8,075 bases of DNA, taken from NCBI GenBank assembly GCA_018814635.1, contig JAHIYV010000039.1:1-8075 (forward strand), in the 5' to 3' direction. Shown piece after piece: positions 1 through 6,648 of the stretch (the first letter of the stretch is position 1; each line of letters starts with the position of its first letter). A program made the position numbers and the translations under genes. Origin of the DNA: Patescibacteria group bacterium (GTDB lineage Bacteria > Patescibacteriota > Minisyncoccia > Phycocordibacterales > JAGLOS01). A model generated the notes under the pieces. That model did no database searches and was not told where the DNA came from. It worked only from the letters and a program-made list of their open reading frames with translations.

Positions 1-31
1 ATTTTATTTTTACTCGCTTGAACGAAGACAT

Positions 32-60
32 AATAACAGATATTGTATCTGTTATTTTTT
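32..60 (+). terminator. AT-rich hairpin followed by T-run (terminator-like)
   Basis: An 11-bp perfect stem (32..42 with 46..56, loop TTG) is followed by a short T-run. The shape is that of an intrinsic terminator, but the stem is weak because only two pairs are G-C. It could end whatever lies upstream of the window, or be a structured element of a 16S-23S spacer. No gene is visible in bases 1..31. Confidence 0.4.
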
Positions 61-283
61 ATTCTAATTTTATTCTATGGAGATTTGGTTGCAATATCGT
101 GAACCTTAAAAATTGAATTGTGTCATACTGTATTGATTTTGAAAGATCAATGGTTGAAAATTTTTGTAGTATAGGCATAGGATTTGTAAGTAAAAAATTT
201 ATTTACAAGTCCAATGTAGGTAATTAAATTGTATTTAAACCAAGAACAAGAACAAGAGCAAAAAAAACAAACACTCAAAAAAT
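61..283 (+). other. 23S leader/spacer region without a gene
   Basis: AT-rich stretch between the terminator-like hairpin and the 23S processing stem. No tRNA cloverleaf is seen, so a spacer tRNA of the common Ile/Ala type is absent from this part. I looked for a promoter and found only poor matches (for example TTGAAA at 154 with no good -10 at proper spacing), so none is called. The hairpin at 180..212 is the only clear structure. Confidence 0.5.
180..212 (+). repeat. 15-bp leader hairpin resembling the palindromic element ends
   Basis: Arms 180..194 and 198..212 pair over 15 positions with two G-U wobbles and a 3-nt AAA loop. The right arm, read on the other strand, is nearly the same word (CTTGTAAATAAA) that starts the palindromic elements at 3529 and 6139. 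The left arm also complements the trailer at 7463..7473 over 11 bp, so it could alternatively form part of a leader-trailer processing stem. Confidence 0.5.
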
Positions 284-309
284 GATTTATAGGTCTCCTA
301 ATAGGAGAC
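284..309 (+). promoter_or_regulatory. 5' strand of 23S precursor processing stem
   Basis: Positions 284..309 pair with 7400..7425 over 26 positions with one mismatch (C295 against A7414) and three G-U pairs. This brackets the whole 23S gene, introns included, and covers the terminal helix H1. In bacteria such a stem is the normal site of RNase III precursor cleavage. It also fixes the mature ends to within a few nucleotides. Confidence 0.75.
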
Positions 310-604
310 GCGGTAAGAGCATACGGTGGATGCCTAGACTGAAAAGAGCGATGAAGGACGCGGTTTGGCTGCGATAATCTTCGGTAAGGTGCCAAGCAAC
401 CTGTGACCCGAAGGTTTCCGAATGGGGAAACCCACGAACGGTTATTCGTTCGTACTTTGATTTAAATCAAAGAGCGCACCCGGGGAAGTGAAACATCTCA
501 GTACCCGGAGGAAAAGAAACTAATAAGGGCCTGAAACAAATTATTTTGTTTTTAGACCCGCAGTATTCCCTAAGTAGCGGCGAGCGAAACGGGAGAAGCC
601 CAAA

Positions 605-712
605 CCCAGCACTTTCTTTTACGAAAAAATTTTCTTACATCATAGTAAAGTAAATTACTGTTTTGTAGGTATTGAAAATTATGATAATTGTTTTGTAAAA
701 GAAGGTGCTGGG
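605..712 (+). repeat. Palindromic insertion A in 23S domain I
   Basis: A 108-nt element beginning CCCAGCAC and ending GTGCTGGG, with imperfect inverted arms extending through TTTCTTTTAC/GTAAAAGAAG. It replaces a short variable hairpin that in Bacillus-like 23S follows CCCAAACC and precedes GGTTGTA. It is a near reverse complement of element B at 777..877, so the two can fold separately or pair with each other. The remaining 23S core resumes on both sides, so it is an expansion at a helix tip and not a disruption. Confidence 0.85.
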
Positions 713-776
713 GGTTGTAAGATACAAATTTCTGTAAGAGCCTGTTTAAGAACTTGCTTTCGAAGCGAAATTTTCA

Positions 777-877
777 CCCAGCACCTTCCTTTTACAAAAC
801 AATTATTTTTAATACTTACAAAACAGTAATTTACTACTGTAATGTAAGAAAATTTTTTCGTAAAAGAAGGTGCTGGG
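777..877 (+). repeat. Palindromic insertion B in 23S domain I (inverted copy of A)
   Basis: A 101-nt element with the same CCCAGCAC...GTGCTGGG ends. Read on the minus strand it matches element A almost throughout, with small indels in the middle. It sits in the tip of a helix whose 19-nt arms are 737..755 and 889..907 (18 of 19 pair). The inverted orientation argues against simple tandem duplication and fits two separate insertions of a small palindromic mobile element, or one inversion event. Confidence 0.85.
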
Positions 878-1090
878 TAGCCGAAATGAAGTTTTTAAAC
901 AGGCTCTAAGGAGAGAAGTTATAAAATGTAATGTTAACCAAAATAGCTGGAAAGTTATACCCCAGAGGGTAATAGTCCCGTAGGTGAAAATATTACAACT
1001 TCTTTGTTTGTATTCTTGAGTACTTCAAGACATGAATAGCTTGGGGGAATCCGCCAGCACTAACTGGCAAGGCTAAATATCTTTTCAGAT

Positions 1091-1129
<39 letters not shown>

Positions 1130-1185
1130 GCCCGGTGAGGGCAGTGAAATAGACCTGAAACCATATGCTTACAAAGAGTCAGAGC

Positions 1186-1363
1186 GGTTGTATCACATTG
1201 CATGTGATGACAATTATCAATTAACAACAATCAATTTCCAATAAATTTTCAAATTATAAATTCTAATTTTCAAACGAGATAAAGTCGTTTATTGAAAATT
1301 GATTTTTGAAAATTTATTGAAAATTGGAAATTGAAAATTCATCATGCGTAGCGTGATGCAACC
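1186..1363 (+). repeat. Extended helix H25 with AT-rich insertion
   Basis: Outer arms 1186..1196 (GGTTGTATCAC) and 1353..1363 pair over 11 bp with one G-U. Between them is about 145 nt of AT-rich sequence made of repeated CAATTTTC/GAAAATTG words that fold back on themselves, for example CAATTTCCAATAAATTTTC against a GAAAATTTATTG...GGAAATTG run. The place corresponds to E. coli helix 25 (about 533-560), a known variable tip. Confidence 0.75.
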
Positions 1364-2000
1364 GTCATGGCGTTCCTATTGAAGAATGAGCCAACGAGTT
1401 TATATTATACCTTTGTTTAAGGGGACTTCCCCGTAGGCGTAGCGAAAGCGAGTCTTAATAGGGCGACGATTATTTTAATAATCAAGAGGTATTGTATAAG
1501 ACCCGAAGCCAAGTGAGCTTACCATGAGCAGGGTGAACCTCGCAGAAATGCGAGGGGAGGCCCGAACCAGTTGGTCGTACGATTCCATTGGATGACTTGT
1601 GGTAAGAAGTGAAAAGCTAATCGAACTTGGTAATAGCTGGTTCTCTCCGAAATAACTTTAGGGTTAGCGTCGCGTGTTCCTTCCGGGGGTAGAGCACTGG
1701 AAGAGTTGAATAGGAGGAAACTTCGTCAACTCTATCAAACTCCGAATACCGGAAATTAATAACGCTGGCAGTTAGACTATGGGGGCGAAGCTCCATTGGT
1801 CAAAAGGGAAACAGCCCAGATCTCAAGTTAAGGTCCCTAAATTTACACTAAGTGCGCTTAAGGAGGTGAAATTTCTTAGACAATGAGGAGGTCGGCTTAG
1901 AAGCAGCCACCCTTGAAAGAAAGCGTAACAGCTCACTCATTCAGAGATTTTGCGCCGCAGATTATCGGGGCTAAGTGTAATACCGAAACTGAGGATATTG

Positions 2001-2159
2001 GTCGTACCTCACTGCGTTTGGTACGAAATTAATAATTGTCAATTACTAACTGACAATAAATTTCTAATTTAAAAATTAAAAAATTTAAGAATTGAAAATT
2101 GATTGTAAATTAAAAATTGTAAATTAAAAATTTCGCAACCGAGCATAGCGAGGTGCGAC
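2001..2159 (+). repeat. Extended helix H45 with AT-rich insertion
   Basis: Left arm from 2001 (GTCGTACCTCACTGCG) and right arm ending at 2159 (GCGAGGTGCGAC) pair with a few wobbles. The distal 2027..2136 is very AT-rich, built from AATTAAAAATT/GTAAATTAAAAATT repeats. The place corresponds to E. coli H45 (about 1164-1185). Conserved 23S resumes at GGTGTGGTAGGAGAG. Confidence 0.7.
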
Positions 2160-2584
2160 TGGTGTGGTAGGAGAGTATTCTACTCTGCGTTGAAGCGGAA
2201 GGGGTGACCCACCGTGGAGCGGGTAGAAGTAAGAATGTTGGCACAAGTAACCGCAATGCGAGTGAGATTCTCGCACGCCGAAAGACTAAGGTTTCCTTGG
2301 CGATGATAATCAGCCAAGGGTTAGTCGGTCCTAAGGCGATGGCGAAAGCCGGAGTCGATGGATACACGGTTAATATTCCGTGACTTCCGTATAATTGTGA
2401 TGGAGGGACGAAGGGTAGTACATTATGCGCATTATTGGATTTGCGTTCGTTCTATAAGAGAGACTCTTAGGAAAATCCGGGAGTAAGCTTTTTAATAAGC
2501 ACCTTTCAAGTAGCGCGAAAACCGGCGGATTCGTCCAAAGGAATATAATGGAGCACGCTTCCAAGAAAAGCTTCTAAGCTTAGG

Positions 2585-2764
2585 CATCACATTATGCAAT
2601 TACATTTAGAGGTAACTAGAAGTAACAAAAACAAGTGAAATGCGAAGTTTTGGAGTTTGAAAAAACTGCAGATGTATAAAAATACATTGAGAATTTTTTC
2701 AAACGAAAAACAAGTGATTTGCCATTTTTGTTGTCTTATAGGATGTGATTTCATAATGTGGTGT
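2585..2764 (+). repeat. Domain III hairpin insertion
   Basis: CATCACATTATGCAAT at about 2585 pairs with ATTTCATAATGTGGTG ending near 2764. The loop of about 150 nt has further nested inverted repeats, including GTTTGAAAAAACTGCAGATGTA (split by the loop TAAAA) against TACATTGAGAATTTTTTCAAAC. E. coli has only about 20 nt here (near 1610-1630). Conserved sequence resumes at CCGTACCGTAAACCGACACAGG. An open frame crossing the region runs into conserved 23S and is not a gene. Confidence 0.7.
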
Positions 2765-2891
2765 CTAAAAATTATAAGGAAACCGTACCGTAAACCGACA
2801 CAGGTAGTCAGGTCGAGAAGACCAAGGCGAATGAGTGAGTGTTCCCCAAGGAACTCGGCAAACAAGCAGCCGTAACTTCGGGATAAGGCTT

Positions 2892-2990
2892 CCCGTCACC
2901 TTCTATTTCATCTGATAAATTTATTATATCTTGGTCTAGTTTAACTAGACAAAGTTAAATATTTATTTAGGTGGCATGGAAGGTGACGGG
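2892..2990 (+). repeat. Extended hairpin in the H63 region
   Basis: Perfect 11-bp ends CCCGTCACCTT (2892..2902) and AAGGTGACGGG (2980..2990) enclose an AT-rich interior with a smaller TCTAGT-TTA-ACTAGA hairpin. It occupies the E. coli H63 region (about 1707-1751) and is about 50 nt longer than there. Confidence 0.65.
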
Positions 2991-3508
2991 TGCAACGAAA
3001 GATCTCTGGCAACTGTTTATTTAAAACACAGCTCCCTGCGAACTTGTAAGAGGATGTATAGGGGGTGACGCCTGACCAATGCTAGAAGGTTAAATATCGG
3101 TGGTGTATGAATTTTGGTTTGTATGCTGGCTGATATAAGCCCTAGTGAATGTCGGCCCTAACTATAAGGGTCCTAAGGTAGCGAAATTCCTTGTCTGGTA
3201 AGTTCAGACGTGCACGAATGGCGTAATGACTGGAGAACTGTCTCGGGGAACAGCTCGGTGAAAATGCAATACCGGTGAAGACGCCGGTTACCTGCAGCTA
3301 GACGAAAAGACCCCAGAAGCTTTACTATAGCTTGATATTGGGTGTGTGTCGTAGATGCGTAGCATAGGTGGGAGACTTTGAAAGTTCGGTTTCGGTCGGA
3401 CTGGAGTCGCCAGTGAAATACCACTCTTCTTTAATGCGCATCCTAACCTTTGCGGAAAAAACGCAAGGGAACAGTATCTGGTGGGTAGTTTGAGTGGGGC
3501 GCTCTCCT

Positions 3509-4612
3509 TAACTTTGCGCTCTTCTTAAGGTCTTGTAAATAAATAACCTCCTCAATTTCATCTAAGCGAAATTGAGAATGTTATTTATTTACAAGACCAA
3601 AGACCAATTCCTTCCGTTTTGGTCAAATTAATAAAAGGGGACTCTCATTGATAACAGTGAGATGATAAAAATTTGGAAAGCTATTGTTTTCTGAGTTTGA
3701 ACTTGGCTATATGCTGGAACACCCGCAAGTATCCTTAGGTACTTTAAATAATAATTTATTATTTTATTGTTTAAAGTAAAAATCCAAAGGTGATGCGGAC
3801 AATCAGCAGGGAAGTCTTGTAATTTAACTTTTTAGAGTAAAATTATAATGACCCCTCAGAGACTAAACGCCGAGTCACCATATTATTTATTTTTAATAAT
3901 AATATGGTGAAAGATATAGTCCGATCTTTATGGCGACATAAAGTTCTTGTAAGAGAAACCAATAAAAAGCGAAAAAATGAATACAAAAGAGATTCAAAAC
4001 AAAAAAGAAAAACTTAAACTTAATAAACGACAGAGAGACATTGTTGTGGGATTACTGCTCGGTGATGGGCATTTGGAAACACAAAATAATGGAAAAACCT
4101 ATCGTTTAAAAGTTGAACATTCTTTAGAACAAAGTGATTATGTGGATTGGTTGTACAAAGAATTTAGTGATTGGATACCAAAAGAAAAACCTTATATCAA
4201 AAATAGGGAAAATGGTCTTCAAAGCATTGGTTTTACAACTTATTCACACAGCTCGCTGAGATTTTATGGTCAGCAATTTTATTCTGAGGATAAAAAGAAA
4301 CATATTCCAAAATTGATTAAAAAATTACTTAGTCAGATTGGGATTGCTGTATGGTATATGGATGATGGATCCTTAAAATCAAAACGACACAAAACATATA
4401 ATATCCATACGCTTGGATATTCAAGAAAAGATTTGGAAATTTTGCAAAAAGCATTACAAGACAAATTTAAGCTTGAAACATCGCTTCATAAACAAAAAGA
4501 GAAATATCTAAGGATATATATTCCAGAAAAATCAGCACTAAAGTTTACTGAAATTATTAAACCTTATGTAGAAAATATTTCTTCTATGAAGCATAAATTG
4601 GTAACACAAATG
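3509..4612 (+). ncRNA. Group I intron I1, after 23S position 2262, encoding a LAGLIDADG endonuclease
   Basis: A self-splicing intron of about 1,104 nt. Core blocks are present in order: GACAATCAGCAGGGAAGTC (3798..3816, P3/P4 side), GACCCCTCAGAGACTAAAC (3850..3868, P7 5' strand), P8 hairpin (TCACCATATTATT 3875..3887 with 3898..3910) and AAGATATAGTCC (3911..3922, P7 3' strand). P9 follows at 3926..3943 with a GCGA tetraloop. It ends in G4612, as expected for the terminal G. Joining U3508 to C4613 restores a perfect CUCCUCC/GGAGGAG helix 81. P1 probably uses AAGGGGA at 3635..3641 against UCUCCUU 3503..3509; the exact register is unclear, so the 5' junction may be off by a few bases. The endonuclease frame follows P9. 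A palindromic element sits in the long P1 loop. Confidence 0.9.
3529..3598 (+). repeat. Palindromic element, short copy, in intron I1
   Basis: A 70-bp near-perfect palindrome. The 19-nt ends (GGTCTTGTAAATAAATAAC at 3529..3547) match 3580..3598 in inverse without a mismatch. An inner stem CTCAATTTC/GAAATTGAG closes an 8-nt loop. The same ends flank the longer copy at 6139..6294. The short copy looks like an internally deleted form, as seen in MITE-type elements. No clear target duplication is visible. Confidence 0.85.
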
Positions 4613-4624
4613 CCTAAAAAGTAA
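3977..4624 (+). CDS. LAGLIDADG homing endonuclease of intron I1 (two motifs)
   Basis: A 215-residue protein with two LAGLIDADG motifs, VVGLLLGDG at residues 23-31 (acidic D30) and IAVWYMDDG at 123-131 (acidic D130). The spacing of 100 residues is that of single-chain, pseudo-symmetric enzymes; the GLLLGDG form is typical of the LAGLIDADG_2 type common in rRNA introns. The expected role is cutting intronless 23S genes around position 2262 so that the intron is copied in. The protein is rich in Lys and Tyr, with a basic C-terminus. ATG at 3977 is the first start after an in-frame stop at 3950; there is no convincing Shine-Dalgarno sequence. The frame runs over the 3' splice junction: its last codons CCT AAA AAG TAA are the first bases of exon 2, so only unspliced RNA encodes the whole protein. 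A maturase role is possible but not shown. Confidence 0.88.
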   Translation: MNTKEIQNKKEKLKLNKRQRDIVVGLLLGDGHLETQNNGKTYRLKVEHSLEQSDYVDWLYKEFSDWIPKEKPYIKNRENGLQSIGFTTYSHSSLRFYGQQFYSEDKKKHIPKLIKKLLSQIGIAVWYMDDGSLKSKRHKTYNIHTLGYSRKDLEILQKALQDKFKLETSLHKQKEKYLRIYIPEKSALKFTEIIKPYVENISSMKHKLVTQMPKK

Positions 4625-4853
4625 CGGAGGAGTCTATTAAGGTTCCCTAGGCGCGAATGGAAACCGTGCTGATAGTGTAATGGCACAAGGGAGCTTGACT
4701 GTAAGGGGTACATCCCAAGCAGGTGCGAAAGCAGAGCATAGTGAACCGAAGGTCCGCTTTAGACGCGGCCTGAGATTATCGGATAAAAGCTACTCTGGGG
4801 ATAACAGGCTGGTTCCGCCTAAGAGTCCATATCGACGGCGGAGTTCGGCACCT
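4613..4853 (+). rRNA. rrl: 23S exon 2 (E. coli 2263-2500)
   Basis: Begins CCTAAAAAGTAACGGAGGAG and ends GTTCGGCACCT. At 241 nt it is close to the 238 nt in E. coli. It contains the GGATAACAGG segment of the peptidyl-transferase centre and stops one base before C2501. Confidence 0.9.
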
Positions 4854-5264
4854 TAACTTTAAGTTATAAATTAAACTTGACATCGGGGTGCCTATAGCAG
4901 TAATGCTATATAAAAAAAATTGGCTTATAACGGTGAACTCCATAATAAATATCAGCTATTATAATATTATGGACAATACCGTGGGAAGTCTAACTCAATT
5001 ACAAAAATCAGTAATAATAGGATCATCAATTGACCCATTTATTATTCCTTCTATAAAATACAAATTGAGTTATGACCCTGTAGAGACTTCGTCTCACAAA
5101 TAATTTATTCAAAGGACGGGAGTTCGCCAAAGAAGCGAGCTAATACGCCAAACCCCTGTATTTTTGATTTTACAGGGTGAAGATATAGTCCACGCCATTA
5201 GTAATAATGGATTAAGGGTTTGAGAGAAAATTAAATACATTATTTTCTTTCAAATCATAACGAG
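4854..5264 (+). ncRNA. Group I intron I2, after U2500, no reading frame
   Basis: A 411-nt intron with unusually clear guides. P1 pairs exon GGCACCU (4847..4853) with intron GGGUGCC (4886..4892), ending in the canonical U-G at the cut. Directly upstream, GACAUCG (4879..4885) complements the 3' exon CGAUGUC (5265..5271), giving a 7-bp P10. Core blocks are GACAATACCGTGGGAAGTC (4972..4990), P5/P6-type stem TAACTCAATT/AATTGAGTTA (4991..5000 with 5063..5072), GACCCTGTAGAGACTTCG (5074..5091) and GAAGATATAGTCC (5179..5191). P9 is CCATTA-GTAA-TAATGG (5195..5210). The last base is G5264. It shares TAATACGCCA and GGGTGAAGATATAGTC with intron I5. The 71-codon frame across the core (4888..5103) has no endonuclease motif and is not called. 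Confidence 0.95.
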
Positions 5265-5297
5265 CGATGTCGGCTCGACTTATCCTGGGGCTGGAGA
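5265..5297 (+). rRNA. rrl: 23S exon 3 (E. coli 2501-2533), 33-nt microexon
   Basis: CGATGTCGG at its start carries the PTC bases equivalent to A2503, U2504 and G2505. The exon ends in CTGGGGCTGGAGA. Its 33-nt length equals the E. coli segment exactly, which supports both neighbouring splice junctions. Confidence 0.85.
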
Positions 5298-6047
5298 AAA
5301 CATACCTTCTCTCCCTGTTGGAAACGACAGGGTAATAAACGAACCCAAAACGGCGAAGGCCGAACCATAGCGCGTAGCAGATTTGTGTTGTTCGCAGATC
5401 ATAGTATGTTATGCGTATGGTGGCTAACGCCGTGGGAAAGAAATTTTCTGAAGTTAAAAGAGCATATTTAGCAGGTTTTCTTGATGCAGATGGCGCTATT
5501 ATGGCGATTATTGAGAAACATCAAGGAAAGAAATATGGCTATAGAGTAAGGGTAGTATTTAAAATCACACAATGTAACGATGTTGTTCTTTTTTGGTTTA
5601 AAAACACATTTGAGGTGGGTTTGGTCAGAAAAAACAAAACTACGTATGATTGGATAATACGCGACCAAAAGCAGGTTTATTGTTTGCTACAATTGGTTGC
5701 GCCATACTGTAAAGTTAAACAAAATCAAGTGCGTATTGCGATGAAGATACTTACGATACCGGTAATATCTAAGCAAAACTTACTTGAATGTGCTCAATTA
5801 GCGGATACATTGTCGAAGTTTAATGTTCGATCCAAAAATCGACGTAAAAATTATGCTTCAATGGTCCAAGAACATCTCTCCCGTAACGACTGAGCAATGT
5901 TGTTTTGGCAACAATGCGAGATAGTGTCAAAGGTTATTTAACCTCGTGGCATTATAATACGGTTCGCACCTACATTCGTGGTGGTAACATCACTGGATAT
6001 GGTGAAGGCATAGTCTGATACCCATAGGAATATGGGAAAACATTATG
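5298..6047 (+). ncRNA. Group I intron I3, after position 2533, encoding a LAGLIDADG endonuclease
   Basis: An intron of about 750 nt. P2-like hairpin CCCTGT/ACAGGG lies at 5312..5331. Core blocks are GCTAACGCCGTGGGAAAG (about 5422..5439), CCGTAACGACTGAGC (5881..5895), a P8-like hairpin GCAATGTTG/CAACAATGC just after, and GGTGAAGGCATAGTCTG (6001..6017); P7 is GACU/AGUC. P9 is CCCATA-GGAA-TATGGG (6021..6036). The last base is G6047. The guide ACCUUCUCUCC (5304..5314) is almost the exact complement of the joined exons GGAGA|AGGU, supporting the junctions. The base before the cut is then A and not the usual U, so the 5' junction may be shifted slightly. The endonuclease frame is inserted between the P4-side block and the P7 5' strand. 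Confidence 0.85.
5411..5893 (+). CDS. LAGLIDADG homing endonuclease of intron I3 (single motif)
   Basis: A 160-residue protein with one LAGLIDADG motif, AYLAGFLDADG at residues 18-28 (catalytic D27), followed by the alternating beta-strand pattern (YRVRVVFKITQ at about 44-54, TYDWIIRD near 78-85) of the family. One motif in this length means it should act as a homodimer, like I-CreI and I-CeuI, on a near-palindromic site in the 23S around position 2533. The first ATG (5411) follows an in-frame TAG at 5402; no Shine-Dalgarno is seen, and ATG 5417 is also possible. Both ends overlap ribozyme core: residues M3-K10 are encoded by the P4-side block and the final R-N-D-stop by the CGTAACGACTGA P7 block. 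Translation and folding therefore compete for the same RNA. UGA is the apparent stop. Confidence 0.87.
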   Translation: MRMVANAVGKKFSEVKRAYLAGFLDADGAIMAIIEKHQGKKYGYRVRVVFKITQCNDVVLFWFKNTFEVGLVRKNKTTYDWIIRDQKQVYCLLQLVAPYCKVKQNQVRIAMKILTIPVISKQNLLECAQLADTLSKFNVRSKNRRKNYASMVQEHLSRND

Positions 6048-6107
6048 AGGTCCCAAGGGTTTGGCTGTTCGCCAATTAAAAAGTCACGCGAGCTGGGTTA
6101 AAACCGT
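6048..6107 (+). rRNA. rrl: 23S exon 4 (E. coli 2534-2593)
   Basis: Starts AGGTCCCAAGGG, includes the A-loop hairpin GGCTGTTCGCC, and ends GGGTTAAAACCGT with the equivalents of U2584 and U2585. Length 60 nt, identical to E. coli. Confidence 0.9.
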
Positions 6108-6648
6108 AAAGCATTTTTGTTTTATGGGTGTGGTATGAGGTCTTGTAAATAAATAACCTCCACAATTTCATCTTATCTTTATATTATATTTTCCTGAAAA
6201 AACTTTCAAAATATACTTATATTCTTCAAGTTTTTATCAGAAAAATCTAATATAAATCTAAGCGAACTTGAGAATGTTATTTATTTACAAGACCTGGGTT
6301 TTCTGTAAAGAATGTTTTACAGTTTTAATCCACATCGAACGCTTTTCGTCTATGAAAAAGTTTAGTAACCAACAAATATCACGGCGGTTTATAGGTTTAT
6401 AAAAACAATCTATAAAAGAAGTCGGTGTATATCGGTGGAATCCGAACTGTATAAATTGAATTGAATACAGAGGACAATACCGAGGGAAATCCTCTCATGA
6501 TATTCATTATTGTGAATATGTAATGATGACCCCGTAGAGACTAACAATTGACCATCTTTTACTTATAATTATTATAAATAAAGGATGAATATATAGTCCG
6601 ATCCCGCTAGTAATAGCGGTGTTACGATAATAATCGTAGCTACAATTG
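6108..6648 (+). ncRNA. Group I intron I4, after U2593, no reading frame
   Basis: A 541-nt intron at the site occupied in the Chlamydomonas reinhardtii chloroplast 23S by the I-CreI intron. P1 can pair exon ACCGU (6103..6107) with GUGGU (about 6130..6134), with U-G at the cut. A P2 region contains CTGTAAA/TTTACAG (6303..6322). Core blocks are GGACAATACCGAGGGAAATCC (6472..6492), TGACCCCGTAGAGACTA (6527..6543) and GAATATATAGTCC (6587..6599). P9 is CCGCTA-GTAA-TAGCGG (6604..6619) and the last base is G6648. A long palindromic element (6139..6294) lies between P1 and P2. No endonuclease frame or remnant with a LAGLIDADG motif is seen. Confidence 0.92.
6139..6294 (+). repeat. Palindromic element, long copy, in intron I4
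   Basis: A 156-bp element with the same 19-nt perfect inverted ends as the copy in intron I1 and the same inner words (CAATTTCATC on the left, CTAAGCGAA and TTGAGAATG on the right). About 85 nt of extra AT-rich sequence in the centre is itself imperfectly inverted (ATATTATATTTTCCTGAAAAAACT against the AAGTTTTTATCAGAAAAATCTAATAT run, each within 6184..6255), so the whole folds into one long hairpin. It has no coding capacity. Confidence 0.85.

Noticed and set aside
100..190. Sigma-70 promoter for the operon (TTGAAA at 154)
   Set aside because: No acceptable -10 hexamer at 16-18 nt spacing; any match in AT-rich DNA is weak.
605..877. Elements A/B as a transcription terminator or CRISPR repeats
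   Set aside because: They lie in the middle of an intact 23S, lack a terminal T-run, and are inverted with no regular spacer array.
2110..2564. Minus-strand open frames at 2110..2367 and 2370..2564
   Set aside because: Antisense to conserved 23S sequence, no recognisable domain, composition explained by the rRNA.
2657..2875. Plus-strand 72-codon frame in the domain III insertion
   Set aside because: Its second half is translated conserved 23S (AAACCGACACAGG region); no start signal or domain.
3173..3424. Minus-strand 83-codon frame
   Set aside because: Lies over the most conserved part of domains IV-V of the 23S.
4888..5103. 71-codon frame in intron I2 as a small or decayed endonuclease
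   Set aside because: Crosses P1, P4 and P7 blocks and shows no LAGLIDADG or other nuclease motif.
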